Shown piece by piece: positions 33,352-42,859 of a stretch of DNA of 64,000 nt. The stretch is taken from positions 1 to 64,000 of the forward strand of contig NZ_JAGKSP010000007.1 in NCBI RefSeq assembly GCF_017942085.1, written 5' to 3'. The DNA is from Paenibacillus lignilyticus (lineage in GTDB: Bacteria; Bacillota; Bacilli; Paenibacillales; Paenibacillaceae). The position numbers and the translations under genes were made by a program. The stretch's first letter is position 1; each line of letters opens with the position of its first letter. The notes under the pieces were generated by a model. That model did not search any database and had not been told where the DNA came from. It was given only the letters and a program-made list of their open reading frames with translations.

Positions 33352-33497
33352 GCTGAGAGATCGATTTCGGAACTCTCGGCATCGAATCGGCGCGATTTCG
33401 GCGGTGAGAGTTCGTTTTTCGAACTCTCGGCCTCCAACGCGAGGGGATAATGGTTAGTGTGGTCGCTGAGAGATCGATTTCGGAACTCTCAGCGACC
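33352..33497. repeat. Array of three GAGAGT-family palindromes
   Basis: Three dyads at 33352-33380, 33402-33430 and 33461-33497. The second is GAGAGTTCG/CGAACTCTC with a 4-nt loop; the third has perfect 12-bp arms GGTCGCTGAGAG/CTCTCAGCGACC. They are the same family as at 1-270 and 7605. The array starts 8 bp after the vanS-like stop and may protect or end that transcript. Confidence 0.85.
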
Positions 33498-33541
33498 ACC
33501 TGGGAAGCATGCTCGTACAGAGTTACGAGATGAATAGCAGG

Positions 33542-33569
33542 AGCTCGCTGGTGCCAAGCGGGCTTTTTT
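33542..33569 (+). terminator. Intrinsic terminator after the second vanYRS operon
   Basis: AGCTCGCT/AGCGGGCT (one wobble pair) with a 7-nt loop is followed by a run of six T. Confidence 0.75.
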
Positions 33570-33590
33570 ATTTTCGAAAGCGCCATAAAT

Positions 33591-33621
33591 TGACAACGCT
33601 TACATATAAATATGGTACAAT
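33591..33621 (+). promoter_or_regulatory. cre-like site and promoter elements before the GH30 gene
   Basis: TGACAACGCTTACA (33591-33604) matches the CcpA cre consensus TGWAANCGNTNWCA at all but one position. It overlaps TTGACA (33590-33595). TACAAT at 33616-33621 could be a -10 but is 20 bp away, so the exact promoter is unclear. The long leader to the gene start (about 190 bp) holds no other signal I can name. Confidence 0.55.
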
Positions 33622-33811
33622 CTAGTTGCTTGCCGCTCTTTTATGAAATGGGTTTCATCGCTGCGGCGGGCAAGTTTATTGCTCTATTCCTGTTTATCGA
33701 TTTGATCGTAAAGGGGGTGAGGCGAAACGAAGGGACGGACTGTGCGGTCCGCCTAAGTTGCGTGATCAGTTGCCTGATGAACATTCGAATATGGAGAGGA
33801 GCAATGAAGTA

Positions 33812-35683
33812 ATGTTGAAACGAATGGGTATGTTCATTTTCAGCTGGGTGGTGATGGTGACGATGATGGGATCGGGCTTGGGCGGCATGAATGTTCCCAA
33901 GGTAAATGCAGCTGCATATACGGCGGTTGTTAACCCCAGTGTCCAATATCAGACGTGGGAAGGCTGGGGCACGACGCTCGCTTGGTAGGCGCACCGTGTC
34001 GGAGGTGCAGCCGATTCGGTACGCAACGATTATGCGGACCGTTTGTTCAGCACGAGCGGGCTGAATTTGAACATCGTGCGCTACAATATCGGCGGCGGCG
34101 AGAATCCCGCCTATCCGAACCATATGGACTTGCGGGCGAGAATCCCCGGCTATAAGGCTTCGGCTGCCGCAAGCTACGATTGGACGGCGGACGCCAATCA
34201 ACGCTGGGTGTTGAACGCCGCGAAGTCGCGAATCAACTCGAGCGAGTTTATCGCCGAGGCGTTCGCCAACTCGCCTCCGTGGTGGATGACGAAGAGCGGC
34301 AGCGTTACGGGGAATACCAACGCAGATGAGAACCTGAAGGTAGATATGTATGATGATTTCGCGGATTATCTGACTACGGTTGCGCAGCATTTTCAGAGCA
34401 ACTGGGGCGTGACTTTCCGTACACTCTCTGCCTTTAACGAACCCAGCTCCGCTTATTGGACGTTCGGCAATCGCCAAGAGGGCAACCGCATGTACCCCGC
34501 CAATCAACAGATCATGATCGGTGAGCTGTACAATTCGCTGACCACGAAAGGCTTAACGACAGGCATCAGCGCGCCGGAAGAGACGAGCATCGATCTTGCG
34601 AGGGATACGATCAACAGTTACTCGGCGGCGACGAAGGCGAAGCTTGTGCAGTACAATTCCCATACGTACGGCGGCAGTGACCGTGTTGGCTTGAACACCG
34701 CAGCCGGCGGCAAGCGGATTTGGAACTCCGAACACGGCGACGGGGAAGCGAACGGGATTACGATGTCGCGGAATATTTTATGGGATATCAAATATATGAA
34801 AAATTCAGCATGGGTCTATTGGCAAGCGGTAGAGACGCCTGGCGGCTGGGGAATGATCGAAACCGATCTGAACAATGCCGGCGCGAACCTCGGCACCTTT
34901 ACAGTGAAGAAGAAGTACTATTCCATGGCCCAGTGGAGCAAATACATCCGCCCAGGCTACAAAATCCTCGATATCGCCGATGGAGATTCCATTGCAGCCT
35001 ATGATAGCGCGGGAAGCAAGCTCGTCATCGTTACGGTCAACGACTCCTCTGCTTCCAACACGGTGACCTATGACCTGTCGCAATTTGCGAATGTGACCGG
35101 TTCGGTGACGGGGACGCGGACCAGCGGCACGGAGAATTTGGCTGCGGTCTCCGGCCTTGCGCTCTCGAACAAGAAATTTACGGCGACGGTTCCGGCCGGT
35201 TCTGTCAGCACATTCGTCGTCACCGGCGTGTCAGGTGTCAGCACGCCGACAATCGACACGTCTGCCTACTACAAGCTGGTGAATCGCAACAGCAGCAAGC
35301 TGATGGATGTCAGCCAAGCATCGCAGGCGGACGGAGCCGATGTCATCCAGTGGACAGATAACGGCGGTACGAACCAAATGTGGCAATTCGTTTCCGTCGG
35401 CAGCGGCTACTACAAGCTGGTAAACCGCAATAGCGGCAAGGTGCTCGATGTATCAGGGCAATCCACCGCGGATGGCGGCAATGTGGTCCAGAATACAAGC
35501 GGCACAGGCCTTAGTCAGCAATGGCAGCCGGTACTCGTCGGAAGCTATTACAAGCTGATTAACCGCAATAGCGGCAAACTCGCGGATGTTAGCGGCGCAT
35601 CCACCGCGGATGGCGGCGATGTCATCCAGTACTTCGACAACGGCGGAACGAATCAGCAGTGGCAGCTCGTGAAAGTGAATTGA
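33812..35683 (+). pseudogene. GH30 glycoside hydrolase with ricin-type lectin domain, interrupted by in-frame TAG
   Basis: Reading from ATG 33812 (GGAGAGGAG upstream): signal peptide, then the GH30 start YQTWEGWGTTLAW, then TAG at 33986-33988, then the same frame continues AHRVGGAADSVRNDYADRLF to 35683. GH30 proteins have a second Trp at this point (LAWWAH), so a single TGG-to-TAG change explains it. Downstream, all domains are intact: acid/base Glu in SAFNEPSSAY, nucleophile Glu in IWNSEHGDGE, a beta-sandwich, and three QxW-type ricin repeats (YYKLVNRNSGKVLDVSG). Likely an endo-beta-1,6-galactanase or related secreted enzyme. Either a recent nonsense mutation, a sequencing error, or readthrough. 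Confidence 0.88.
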
Positions 35684-35709
35684 CGGCGGAGCATAATGAA
35701 ATCCTGACC

Positions 35710-35738
35710 AGCCGGACCCTTAATAGGGTCCGGCTTTT
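35710..35738 (+). terminator. Intrinsic terminator after the GH30 pseudogene
   Basis: AGCCGGACCCT/AGGGTCCGGCT is a perfect 11-bp stem with loop TAAT, followed by four T. Confidence 0.93.
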
Positions 35739-35957
35739 CATTGCCCACGTTGCCGTAAGCCCGGCGAATTAATAGATTGAATCTCCCTATCAGAGGGGAG
35801 GGGCCGTGTTCTAACGGTTGGCATAGCGCTTATTTGAATTATTTATGCATCATATGAACGCTAAGTCTCGGACTGGCGATTGGACACTTATGCGGAGTAT
35901 GATTGGAATATGGTGCGCGAAACGATTGAAGTTGTCTTTTATATAGGGGGAGAATGC

Positions 35958-36782
35958 GTGTATATCGGTGTCGATGGTTCCAAGAATCAATGGGTAGCAG
36001 CTTTACTGGCAGGCACTAAGGAAGGGACAACCATCCGCTATGTCCAGGTGGAGCATTTGGAAGAGCTCTGGGCTGAATTCGGCACCGCTTGCCGGAAGCT
36101 GTTGATTGATATGCCGCTTGGGCTCAGCAGCAGCGGCAAACGTAGGTGCGATGAATTAGTAATGGACATGCTGGGTCCTGCCAATAAGAAGAGATGCTTC
36201 CATGCGCCCAGCTACAACGCGTTAGAGGAATGGCGGCGGCTTTCGCATGCGGACTCGGAAGGTGTTCCTTCCCTGTCGCCAAGAGAGAGATACGATGCGA
36301 TTAATGGCATTAATGTGAAAGAGACGCAGCTGAATCTGACCCCTCCCGGCTATGCATTGGTTCCCAGAATCGCGAATGTGCGTGATTTCGTGTTAAGCAT
36401 CGCGGACCGTTCCATGGTCTCGGAAGCACACCCCGAAGTTTGCTTCATCGCCTTATCGAATCGTGGCAGCTTCTCAAGCAAGCATCATCTCCCCGGCCTA
36501 TTCGAACGGCTCGCGGTTATTCAGGCCGAGATCCCGAATTATATCCACGATCTCGCTAATGGCGGAAACCGGGTCTGGAGCAACGTTTCAGCTAAAATGG
36601 ACGATGTCCTGGATGCGACGGTCCTTGCGCTGACCGCACGAATGATGATGGAGAACCCCGCAAGCATAAGGCGTATAACGGATGAGCCGCCGATCAACGA
36701 TCAGTCGGGCATTCCGATTGAAATCGTCTATGCCAGCAACAATCACAATTCCAATAGAACAGAGGTAAAGATCTTCAATTGA
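35958..36782 (+). CDS. DUF429 family protein (RNase H-like fold)
   Basis: A protein of about 274 residues. The DUF429 signature is clear: YIGVDGSKNQWVAALLAG at the start, LLIDMPLGLSSSGKRRCDELV near 47-67, EAHPEVCFIALSN near 157-169, and the final KMDDVLDATVLALTAR near 214-229. The Asp/Glu positions (VDG, IDMP, EAHPE, DDVLDA) resemble an RNase H-like nuclease site; the biochemical role is not established. I use GTG 35958, with GGGGGAG 5 nt upstream; longer starts back to 35880 lack a site. It appears monocistronic between two secreted glycosidase genes. Confidence 0.85.
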   Translation: MYIGVDGSKNQWVAALLAGTKEGTTIRYVQVEHLEELWAEFGTACRKLLIDMPLGLSSSGKRRCDELVMDMLGPANKKRCFHAPSYNALEEWRRLSHADSEGVPSLSPRERYDAINGINVKETQLNLTPPGYALVPRIANVRDFVLSIADRSMVSEAHPEVCFIALSNRGSFSSKHHLPGLFERLAVIQAEIPNYIHDLANGGNRVWSNVSAKMDDVLDATVLALTARMMMENPASIRRITDEPPINDQSGIPIEIVYASNNHNSNRTEVKIFN

Positions 36783-36949
36783 CGCTGATGTGGCCGTAAA
36801 GTACGATATGCGCGAAGCGCAATGGAAATCATGTGCTAATCCAGCCGCAAAGGGGGAAGATTGGTTACTTACCGTGCAGCGCCACGTATGAAGGCTTCAT
36901 TCCATCCACCATGGGTCGACATGATTAAACTCTATTGGGAGGTTCTATC

Positions 36950-39565
36950 ATGAAAAGAAGCAGCAGGATCTCGGCTGTACTGGTCTTCGCGATGCTGGCT
37001 ATGTTGCTATCCACATTAGTCCTGCCGGCAAGTGTTAGCGCTTACAGTACGCCGAATACAAGAGGCGGTATAATGGGGCAATGGTATTTCGGCACGCAGG
37101 CTGAACTGAATACGGCCGCAGACAATGTCGTGGCTGCAGGCTTGAAGTGGGTAAGGTTAGATTTGAGATGGGACATCGTGCAAGCAGGCGGAGCTTCCTC
37201 CTACGACTGGAGCTGGCCGGACAAAATGGTCAATACCGCTCTGAGCAGAGGGCTCAAAGTCATGCTTGTGGCAGGCTATACGCCAAGCTGGGCGAATGGC
37301 GGCAACTCGGACACGCGTTACTATCCCAATGCCGCGAACATTAACGCGTGGAAGAACTTCCTCGATCTTGGCGTAAGGCGCTACTTACCGCTTGGAGTAA
37401 CTACCTATGAGCTGTGGAATGAGCCGAACTACTCGGTCCAATCCAGTCCTTCTTTATTCGTCAGCAACATTCTGATTCCGGGAGCGACGGCCATTCGAGC
37501 GGCATCTGCCGATTTGCATGTACCGGTCACGATCGTGAACGGCGCGCCGGCGAACCTGATCAATGTGTCCGGCATTGTGGACCCTTACGCTTGGGTAACG
37601 GGGATTTATGCGAACGGGGGGAAGAACTATTTTGACGCATTGGCGATCCATCCGTACTGCTGGCCTGCCGCTCCGACAACGCCTAGCGTCTGGAATGCTC
37701 TATTGCGCGCAGATGAAATTCATACGATTATGGCCAACAACGGGGACGGGAATAAACAAATATGGGCGACGGAATTCGGATACCCCACTTCCGGTCCGAA
37801 TACGGTAACCGAGCAGCAGCAAAGCGACTATATCGTATCTGCTTTCCAAGTGTGGACGCAGTCTGCATGGGCAGCTTGGACGGGGCCGATGTTTCTGTAC
37901 ACGTACAAAGACGGCAGTACCAATTTGAATGATCCGGAATCGAATTTCGGTTTGCTTCGCAACAACAATACGTTCAAGCCGGTGATGAGTCAGCTTCTCG
38001 CGGTGATGACGAATTCTCCGCCGCCGCCGGCTCCGGCCACCTCAGGTTACGGCGGTACAACGCCTCCGCCAACGACAGGCACCTTTAATGCGACCCAAGT
38101 CAGCTCGGCAGTAACGATCGACGGTAATGTGGATACGGCTTGGACCGGCAAAGTAACCAATGCCATCTCCAAAGTATCCATCGGAACGGTATCGGGATCA
38201 TCCGATCTCTCCGGCAACTTCGGCGTCCTGTGGGACAGCGCCAATCTCTATGTCATGGCCGACATCAATGACGATACGCTCCGAAATGACTCGGCTGCGG
38301 CATCGGATGATGACAGCATCGATATATATTTGGATATGAACCATGATCATTCAACGACGTACGGCGCTGATGACTTCATGTATCAGGTCGGCTACGGGGA
38401 CACGACGGCCAGCGAGCTTAAGCACAGCGCAACGTCTGGCGTAAGTGTGGCGACAACAGCAAGAACCGGCGGTTACCGGATCGAGGTGAAGATTCCGTGG
38501 ACAACGCTCGGCAAAGTGCCGACGGCCAATATGAGCTTCGGCTTCGACATGATGATTAACGATGATGACGATGGAGGCGTGCGCGACTCGCAGATGGGCT
38601 GGAATGACGGAACCGCGAATGCGTATCTCAACCCGAGTCTATTCGGAGACGGGACGTTAATCAGCTCGCCGCCGCCATCGGGCGGCGGAACAACGGTTTA
38701 TGAGGCAGAGAACGGAACTTACGCCGGCGGCGGCCAGCAGCAGACGGCAACCAATGCATCCAATGGGAAAGTCGTTGGCAACTTAAACAGCGTCGGTGCT
38801 TCCTCGCAGGTGAGCAACGTTGATGGAGGCGCAGGAGGCAATGCGACATTGGTGATCCGCTTCTCGAATGCGAATACGGCTGCAAGAACGCTAAGTCTGT
38901 ACGTGAACAGTGTGAAAATCCAGCAAACGAGCTTCGCGCCGACAGGCAGCTGGAACACATTCGCCAATACGAGCTCCATTACGATTCCGCTGAATGCCGG
39001 CGCAACGAATACGATTAAGATTCAGCGGGACTCGGCCGATAATCCGGCAGCGGATATCGACAGCTACACGGTGACAACATCCGCCTCCTTTTCGGGCCTC
39101 TTGATTAACGGCTTTGAGAATACGGCACAGTGGGCAGGCGAGGCTGCGCGAACGGCGGATACAACGAAGAAAACAGAAGGCGCCCAGTCCATCAAGTTCC
39201 ATTACACCGTGCCATCGAGCGGCTGGGCAAACGGCTATTACACCATTAGCAATCCTTATGCGGATATCGCAAATGCGACCAGCTTGAAGATTGATGTCTA
39301 TCCGACAACGCAGACGCCGACGGGGCAAACCGAACCGATCGTGCTTAAGCTGCAGGATCAGACGGGCGGCGTTATCTACGAGGATCGGCTGCCGAACTTA
39401 ACGGCGAATCAGTGGAACACCGTGACCATCAGCTTGACCGGAATTGCGCAGGAGAATCGTCATCAGCTTAACAGCGTGAATCTGTATCTGTGGTCCGGAT
39501 TCACGGCTCAAATCAACGGCAGATCGACATTGGACTACTATTTCGATAATCTGCGAGTGCAATAG
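36950..39565 (+). CDS. Secreted multidomain glycoside hydrolase (clan GH-A catalytic domain plus three beta-sandwich modules)
   Basis: A protein of about 871 residues with an N-terminal signal peptide ending near VSAYS. The catalytic TIM barrel runs to about 355, with the acid/base Glu in YELWNEPNYS near 150 and the nucleophile in IWATEFGYPT near 280 (GH39- or GH5-like). A Pro-rich linker follows. Next come a CBM9-type module (about 380-560; ITIDGNVDTAWTGK-like start and DSIDIYLDMNHDHSTTYGAD), a CBM6/35-type module (about 580-710; TVYEAENGTYAGG) and a C-terminal sandwich (about 718-871; NGFENTAQW, YYFDNLRVQ). I use ATG 36950 after GGGAGG. Carbohydrate target unknown; the modules suggest plant polysaccharide. 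Confidence 0.85.
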   Translation: MKRSSRISAVLVFAMLAMLLSTLVLPASVSAYSTPNTRGGIMGQWYFGTQAELNTAADNVVAAGLKWVRLDLRWDIVQAGGASSYDWSWPDKMVNTALSRGLKVMLVAGYTPSWANGGNSDTRYYPNAANINAWKNFLDLGVRRYLPLGVTTYELWNEPNYSVQSSPSLFVSNILIPGATAIRAASADLHVPVTIVNGAPANLINVSGIVDPYAWVTGIYANGGKNYFDALAIHPYCWPAAPTTPSVWNALLRADEIHTIMANNGDGNKQIWATEFGYPTSGPNTVTEQQQSDYIVSAFQVWTQSAWAAWTGPMFLYTYKDGSTNLNDPESNFGLLRNNNTFKPVMSQLLAVMTNSPPPPAPATSGYGGTTPPPTTGTFNATQVSSAVTIDGNVDTAWTGKVTNAISKVSIGTVSGSSDLSGNFGVLWDSANLYVMADINDDTLRNDSAAASDDDSIDIYLDMNHDHSTTYGADDFMYQVGYGDTTASELKHSATSGVSVATTARTGGYRIEVKIPWTTLGKVPTANMSFGFDMMINDDDDGGVRDSQMGWNDGTANAYLNPSLFGDGTLISSPPPSGGGTTVYEAENGTYAGGGQQQTATNASNGKVVGNLNSVGASSQVSNVDGGAGGNATLVIRFSNANTAARTLSLYVNSVKIQQTSFAPTGSWNTFANTSSITIPLNAGATNTIKIQRDSADNPAADIDSYTVTTSASFSGLLINGFENTAQWAGEAARTADTTKKTEGAQSIKFHYTVPSSGWANGYYTISNPYADIANATSLKIDVYPTTQTPTGQTEPIVLKLQDQTGGVIYEDRLPNLTANQWNTVTISLTGIAQENRHQLNSVNLYLWSGFTAQINGRSTLDYYFDNLRVQ

Positions 39566-39587
39566 TTGTTACAGCTATAAATGAATC

Positions 39588-39636
39588 AAGCCGTCTCAAA
39601 AAGTCGCCGTGCAGCGACAGTTGAGGCGGCTTTTTT
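39588..39636 (+). terminator. Intrinsic terminator after the multidomain hydrolase
   Basis: AAGCCGTCTCAA/TTGAGGCGGCTT (one wobble) enclose a second small hairpin (GTCGCcgtgcaGCGAC), followed by six T. Confidence 0.88.
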
Positions 39637-39649
39637 ATGGGAAGGCAGG

Positions 39650-39720
39650 AATATCGGCACATATTGCGCAACATCCTCCTGCAGCAGCTCTGGAAAGTAT
39701 CGAAATGTTGCATAACAAGT
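39650..39720. repeat. Degenerate GTTGCA-family palindromic element
   Basis: Contains ATTGCGCAACAT, TGCAGCAGC and AAATGTTGCATAAC in the same style as the clearer array at 50414-50603. No gene is supported in 39640-39812. Confidence 0.45.
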
Positions 39721-39812
39721 AGCTTTTTCTGCTCAGATGAATGGTTAGCGCAGGTGAGGGGCGTTTTGTGAGAGCAGCCCAAGCTAATCTGAAGCGTGAC
39801 GCAGCGCATGCA

Positions 39813-41414
39813 TTATTCAATGCCGAGCTTCTTCGCTTCCGCATTAACCTCGTTAATCATCCGATCCAGCCCTTTGGCCTTGTAGCCGTCGAGGATGGAT
39901 TTCCAGATGACCTCAACGGGCAGCTTGCTGATCATCACGCGGATCATGTCATCGTTGTCGAAGATGGTGAACGTATCCTTCGTTGGCGTGGATAGGTTGG
40001 TCAGCCGCGGCTCGTACGCCTGCTTGCTCGTCATGCGCATGGCGTAATCGATCAGCTCCTGCTGCGCATCGTAGGCTTCGGGCGAAATGCCGGAGAAATT
40101 GGGGTCCAGCCCGAACATGCCGTCCCAATTGGCCAAATTCGCGAAGGCTGTGAACGATGGATATTTTAGCAAAATATTCGTGTTCGGGTCGATCTTCCGT
40201 ATCGTATCGCCGCTCTTGGTGTAATCGACGTCTAGGAGACCATAATGCCGCATCTCCAGAAATTCGGGAGAATTCATGTAGTCGAACAGCTGCAGAATGC
40301 GGTCCATCTTAGCCTCGGACACCTTCGACGAGATATAGCTCTCGGACCAGAAGGTTTTGAATACCGCGCTATATCGGTTCCCGTCCATGCTTGGAAGAGG
40401 CTTGAGGAAGCGAACGCTGTCATAGAATTCCTTTTCCTCCGGGTGCAGCTTCTGCCAGCGGTTCTTATTCATATTGGTGTCTACGGAGCGGAACATCCCG
40501 GATGTAATGATGGCGGCTACTTTGCCTTCCGCGAATTTATCCACGGCCATATTCCCTCTTGTAAGAGGCAGATCGGGATCTATTAATCCGGCTGAATAGA
40601 GCTCTCTTAGCAGCTTTAACGACTCGACGGCGTGTTTAGAGAATACAGCGGGGATATAGCGGCCATCCTCCTTGATCCACTTGAAATCGCTGCCGCTCCC
40701 GTCGCTTGTTGCCGCCGGTGAGCCGTATAGCCAGAACAATCCGCCCAGTAACAGCTTGGAGACGGAAGTCAATCCCGTAATATGCTTGTTTTCCGGGTCT
40801 TTCTCGACGATCGCTTTAAGCATGGTTCGGAACTCATCCCATGTCTCCGGTTCCTTGGTAATGCCCGCTTGCTGAGCCAGATCCCAACGATAGACGACCA
40901 GGCGGTCGAGGACGTTATAATCGGTGCTGTCGTAGGTTTTGCGCGGGATAAAATACAGTTTGCCGTCGTTCTTTAGATCTTGGAATTCAGTCGTCGCCAG
41001 ATACTGGTTCAAATACGGATAGGCGGACAAATCACTCGGCAGCGGCTTGATGACGCCTTGATCCCTCCAATTTCGGTAGTACTGGGTATTGACGGCATCG
41101 ACGGCGAAAATATCAGGCAGCTGGCCGGAGGATGCCCACATCTGAAACTGCTGCACGTAATTCGCGGTCGTCATCGGAATCGGTTTGATCGTAATGTTGA
41201 GCTTCTTCTCTAACCGTTGTATAAGCGGGTCCTCTGCCAGCGGATTATCCGTCAGCTCCCAGATCGCCACGGAAATCTCCAAATGCTCGGGTGGAGCGGA
41301 GGAAGCGGGCTGGGACGGCAAACGCTGCTGATCGTTGCTGCGGCAGCCTGCGCTCGCAATGACAAGCAAGACCGCCGCAAGCATCAAGGCCAGCCGCCGT
41401 GTCGCGATGTTCAT
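39813..41414 (-). CDS. Solute-binding lipoprotein co-transcribed with YesM/YesN
   Basis: A 533-residue binding lipoprotein. The hydrophobic segment LALMLAAVLLVIASAGC ends in a lipobox Cys near 24, followed by a Pro/Ser linker and a type-1 binding fold (ISVAIWELTDNPLAEDP, SGQLPDIFAVDAVNTQYY, EGKVAAIITSGMFRSVD). ATG 41414 is 8 nt after GAGGAG; a GTG at 41423 sits too close to its site. It is the third gene of a kinase-regulator-binding protein operon that contains no permease. It may therefore act as a ligand-binding co-sensor for the kinase, or serve the divergent permeases, which have their own binding protein. Confidence 0.9.
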   Translation of the reverse strand: MNIATRRLALMLAAVLLVIASAGCRSNDQQRLPSQPASSAPPEHLEISVAIWELTDNPLAEDPLIQRLEKKLNITIKPIPMTTANYVQQFQMWASSGQLPDIFAVDAVNTQYYRNWRDQGVIKPLPSDLSAYPYLNQYLATTEFQDLKNDGKLYFIPRKTYDSTDYNVLDRLVVYRWDLAQQAGITKEPETWDEFRTMLKAIVEKDPENKHITGLTSVSKLLLGGLFWLYGSPAATSDGSGSDFKWIKEDGRYIPAVFSKHAVESLKLLRELYSAGLIDPDLPLTRGNMAVDKFAEGKVAAIITSGMFRSVDTNMNKNRWQKLHPEEKEFYDSVRFLKPLPSMDGNRYSAVFKTFWSESYISSKVSEAKMDRILQLFDYMNSPEFLEMRHYGLLDVDYTKSGDTIRKIDPNTNILLKYPSFTAFANLANWDGMFGLDPNFSGISPEAYDAQQELIDYAMRMTSKQAYEPRLTNLSTPTKDTFTIFDNDDMIRVMISKLPVEVIWKSILDGYKAKGLDRMINEVNAEAKKLGIE

Positions 41415-41419
41415 AATCT

Positions 41420-42859
41420 TCACTCCTCGCCGCCCCCAATGCTCAACATGCGATACTGCTTCGGGGTTTGCTGGGTGTTCTTCTTGAAGATGCGGGTGAA
41501 ATAGAAGTAATCTCGGAACCCGATGGTCTCCGCAACCTCGCCGATAGGCAAATTCGTCGTCCGCAGCAGGTTCTTCGCTTCCTTTAACCGCACATTCGTT
41601 AAGTATTCCGTGAAGGTTACCTTAATCTCTCGCTTGAACAGCTGGCTCAAGTAATTCGGATGCAGGTAGAAGATACGCGAGATGCTTTGGATGGAGATAT
41701 GATTGCGATAATTTTCATGCATGTATTTGATGATTTCTTTCAAGTTCGCGTGCTCGGTCTCCCCTTCCGCAGCGCGGGATGCACTTATAGGAAGAGGTCC
41801 GTCGTTTAAGCTCTCCTTCAAACTGTCCATCATCTGATCGAAGCTTGGAAAGAGATGATACAGCTGCTCCTTGCTAAAGATGTAGTCGTCCTCGGATGTA
41901 TGGGAAGCAGAATGAAAATAAACGATGTTATAAATGCGCAGCGTGTGGTAGATCGAGAGGCATTGCTTGTTTGAAGGCAAACACATCTCATCCAGCAGCG
42001 CTCCCGCAAGCGCGAATTCGCTCTTGACGACCGCTCGCTCCAACTTGCGGATCAGAAGTGCGGCGGTATCATCCTTAGTCTGCGATTCCTCCCAGTACAG
42101 ATCTCTGCGATTATGGATAAAGAAATCCCAGGCCCGCACCGTGCATTGTTCGATTAACTGCATCATGCCCTCTACATTTCGATCTGCTTGCAGGATGCCT
42201 ATACCCAGAATCCCATCCGGGAGAGGGGAAGGGAGGGCTGCCGATAACGCATCCCGATTCGATGCCTGCACCCAATAGACGCTGCGGGCATATCCGAGAT
42301 TAATGCCTGCATAGTGCGTCTCCGCAAGGAACGTTAACCGGCCTTTGCCTACGGAAACGAGAAGATAGACCTTGTCTGAGGTGATGCCGGCGTCAGCCAA
42401 AATATCATGGAAAGCGGACTGTGCCCATGCCGCAGCCGGATCATCGAGCAATTCCAGCAGCTTGCCTTCGCGCTTATGCTTAATTTCATCGAGGTTGCCT
42501 GCTGCCGTTTGAAGCAAGGTATGAATTTCATGATCGTCGAAGGGCTTGAGGCAGTAGCCCAGCACGCCGTAATTCAATGATTTCTGCACATATGCGAATT
42601 CGGCGTAGCCGCTGATAACGATGATCTGGATATGTTTATCCAGCTCTTTAATCTGCTTAATTAACTCGAGTCCCGACAACCCCGGCATACGAATATCGGT
42701 GAACACGACATGCGGCTGGAGCTCTTGAATCAATTCGAGCGCTTGAGTGGCGTTATTGGCTTTGCCTGCGACATAGAAGCCGGACTTTTTCCAATCCACG
42801 CCTGCCGCCAAACTCTTCAGAACCAGGTTCTCATCGTCCACGAGAAGTACTTTATACAC
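41420..42859 (-). CDS. YesN-type response regulator, AraC family
   Basis: A 479-residue regulator. Receiver domain with DDENLVLKSL, Asp in VVFTDIRMPGLSGLELI near 55 and Lys in YCLKPFDDHEI near 104. The C-terminal AraC domain has ISIQSISRIFYLHPNYLSQL and IGEVAETIGFRDYFYFTRIF. It starts at GTG 42859 after GGAGGGG, overlapping the kinase stop by 8 nt, and it overlaps the binding protein frame. It probably activates the divergent operon at 44973 across the intergenic region. Confidence 0.93.
   Translation of the reverse strand: MYKVLLVDDENLVLKSLAAGVDWKKSGFYVAGKANNATQALELIQELQPHVVFTDIRMPGLSGLELIKQIKELDKHIQIIVISGYAEFAYVQKSLNYGVLGYCLKPFDDHEIHTLLQTAAGNLDEIKHKREGKLLELLDDPAAAWAQSAFHDILADAGITSDKVYLLVSVGKGRLTFLAETHYAGINLGYARSVYWVQASNRDALSAALPSPLPDGILGIGILQADRNVEGMMQLIEQCTVRAWDFFIHNRRDLYWEESQTKDDTAALLIRKLERAVVKSEFALAGALLDEMCLPSNKQCLSIYHTLRIYNIVYFHSASHTSEDDYIFSKEQLYHLFPSFDQMMDSLKESLNDGPLPISASRAAEGETEHANLKEIIKYMHENYRNHISIQSISRIFYLHPNYLSQLFKREIKVTFTEYLTNVRLKEAKNLLRTTNLPIGEVAETIGFRDYFYFTRIFKKNTQQTPKQYRMLSIGGGEE

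Noticed and set aside
33641..34507. 288-residue minus-strand frame across the start of the GH30 gene
   Set aside because: Antisense to conserved GH30 sequence, Arg/His-rich with no family resemblance. The plus-strand frame continues on both sides of one TAG.
35880..35957. Longer N-terminus for the DUF429 protein
   Set aside because: The upstream codons have no ribosome site, whereas GTG 35958 begins exactly at the conserved YIGVDG motif with GGGGGAG before it.
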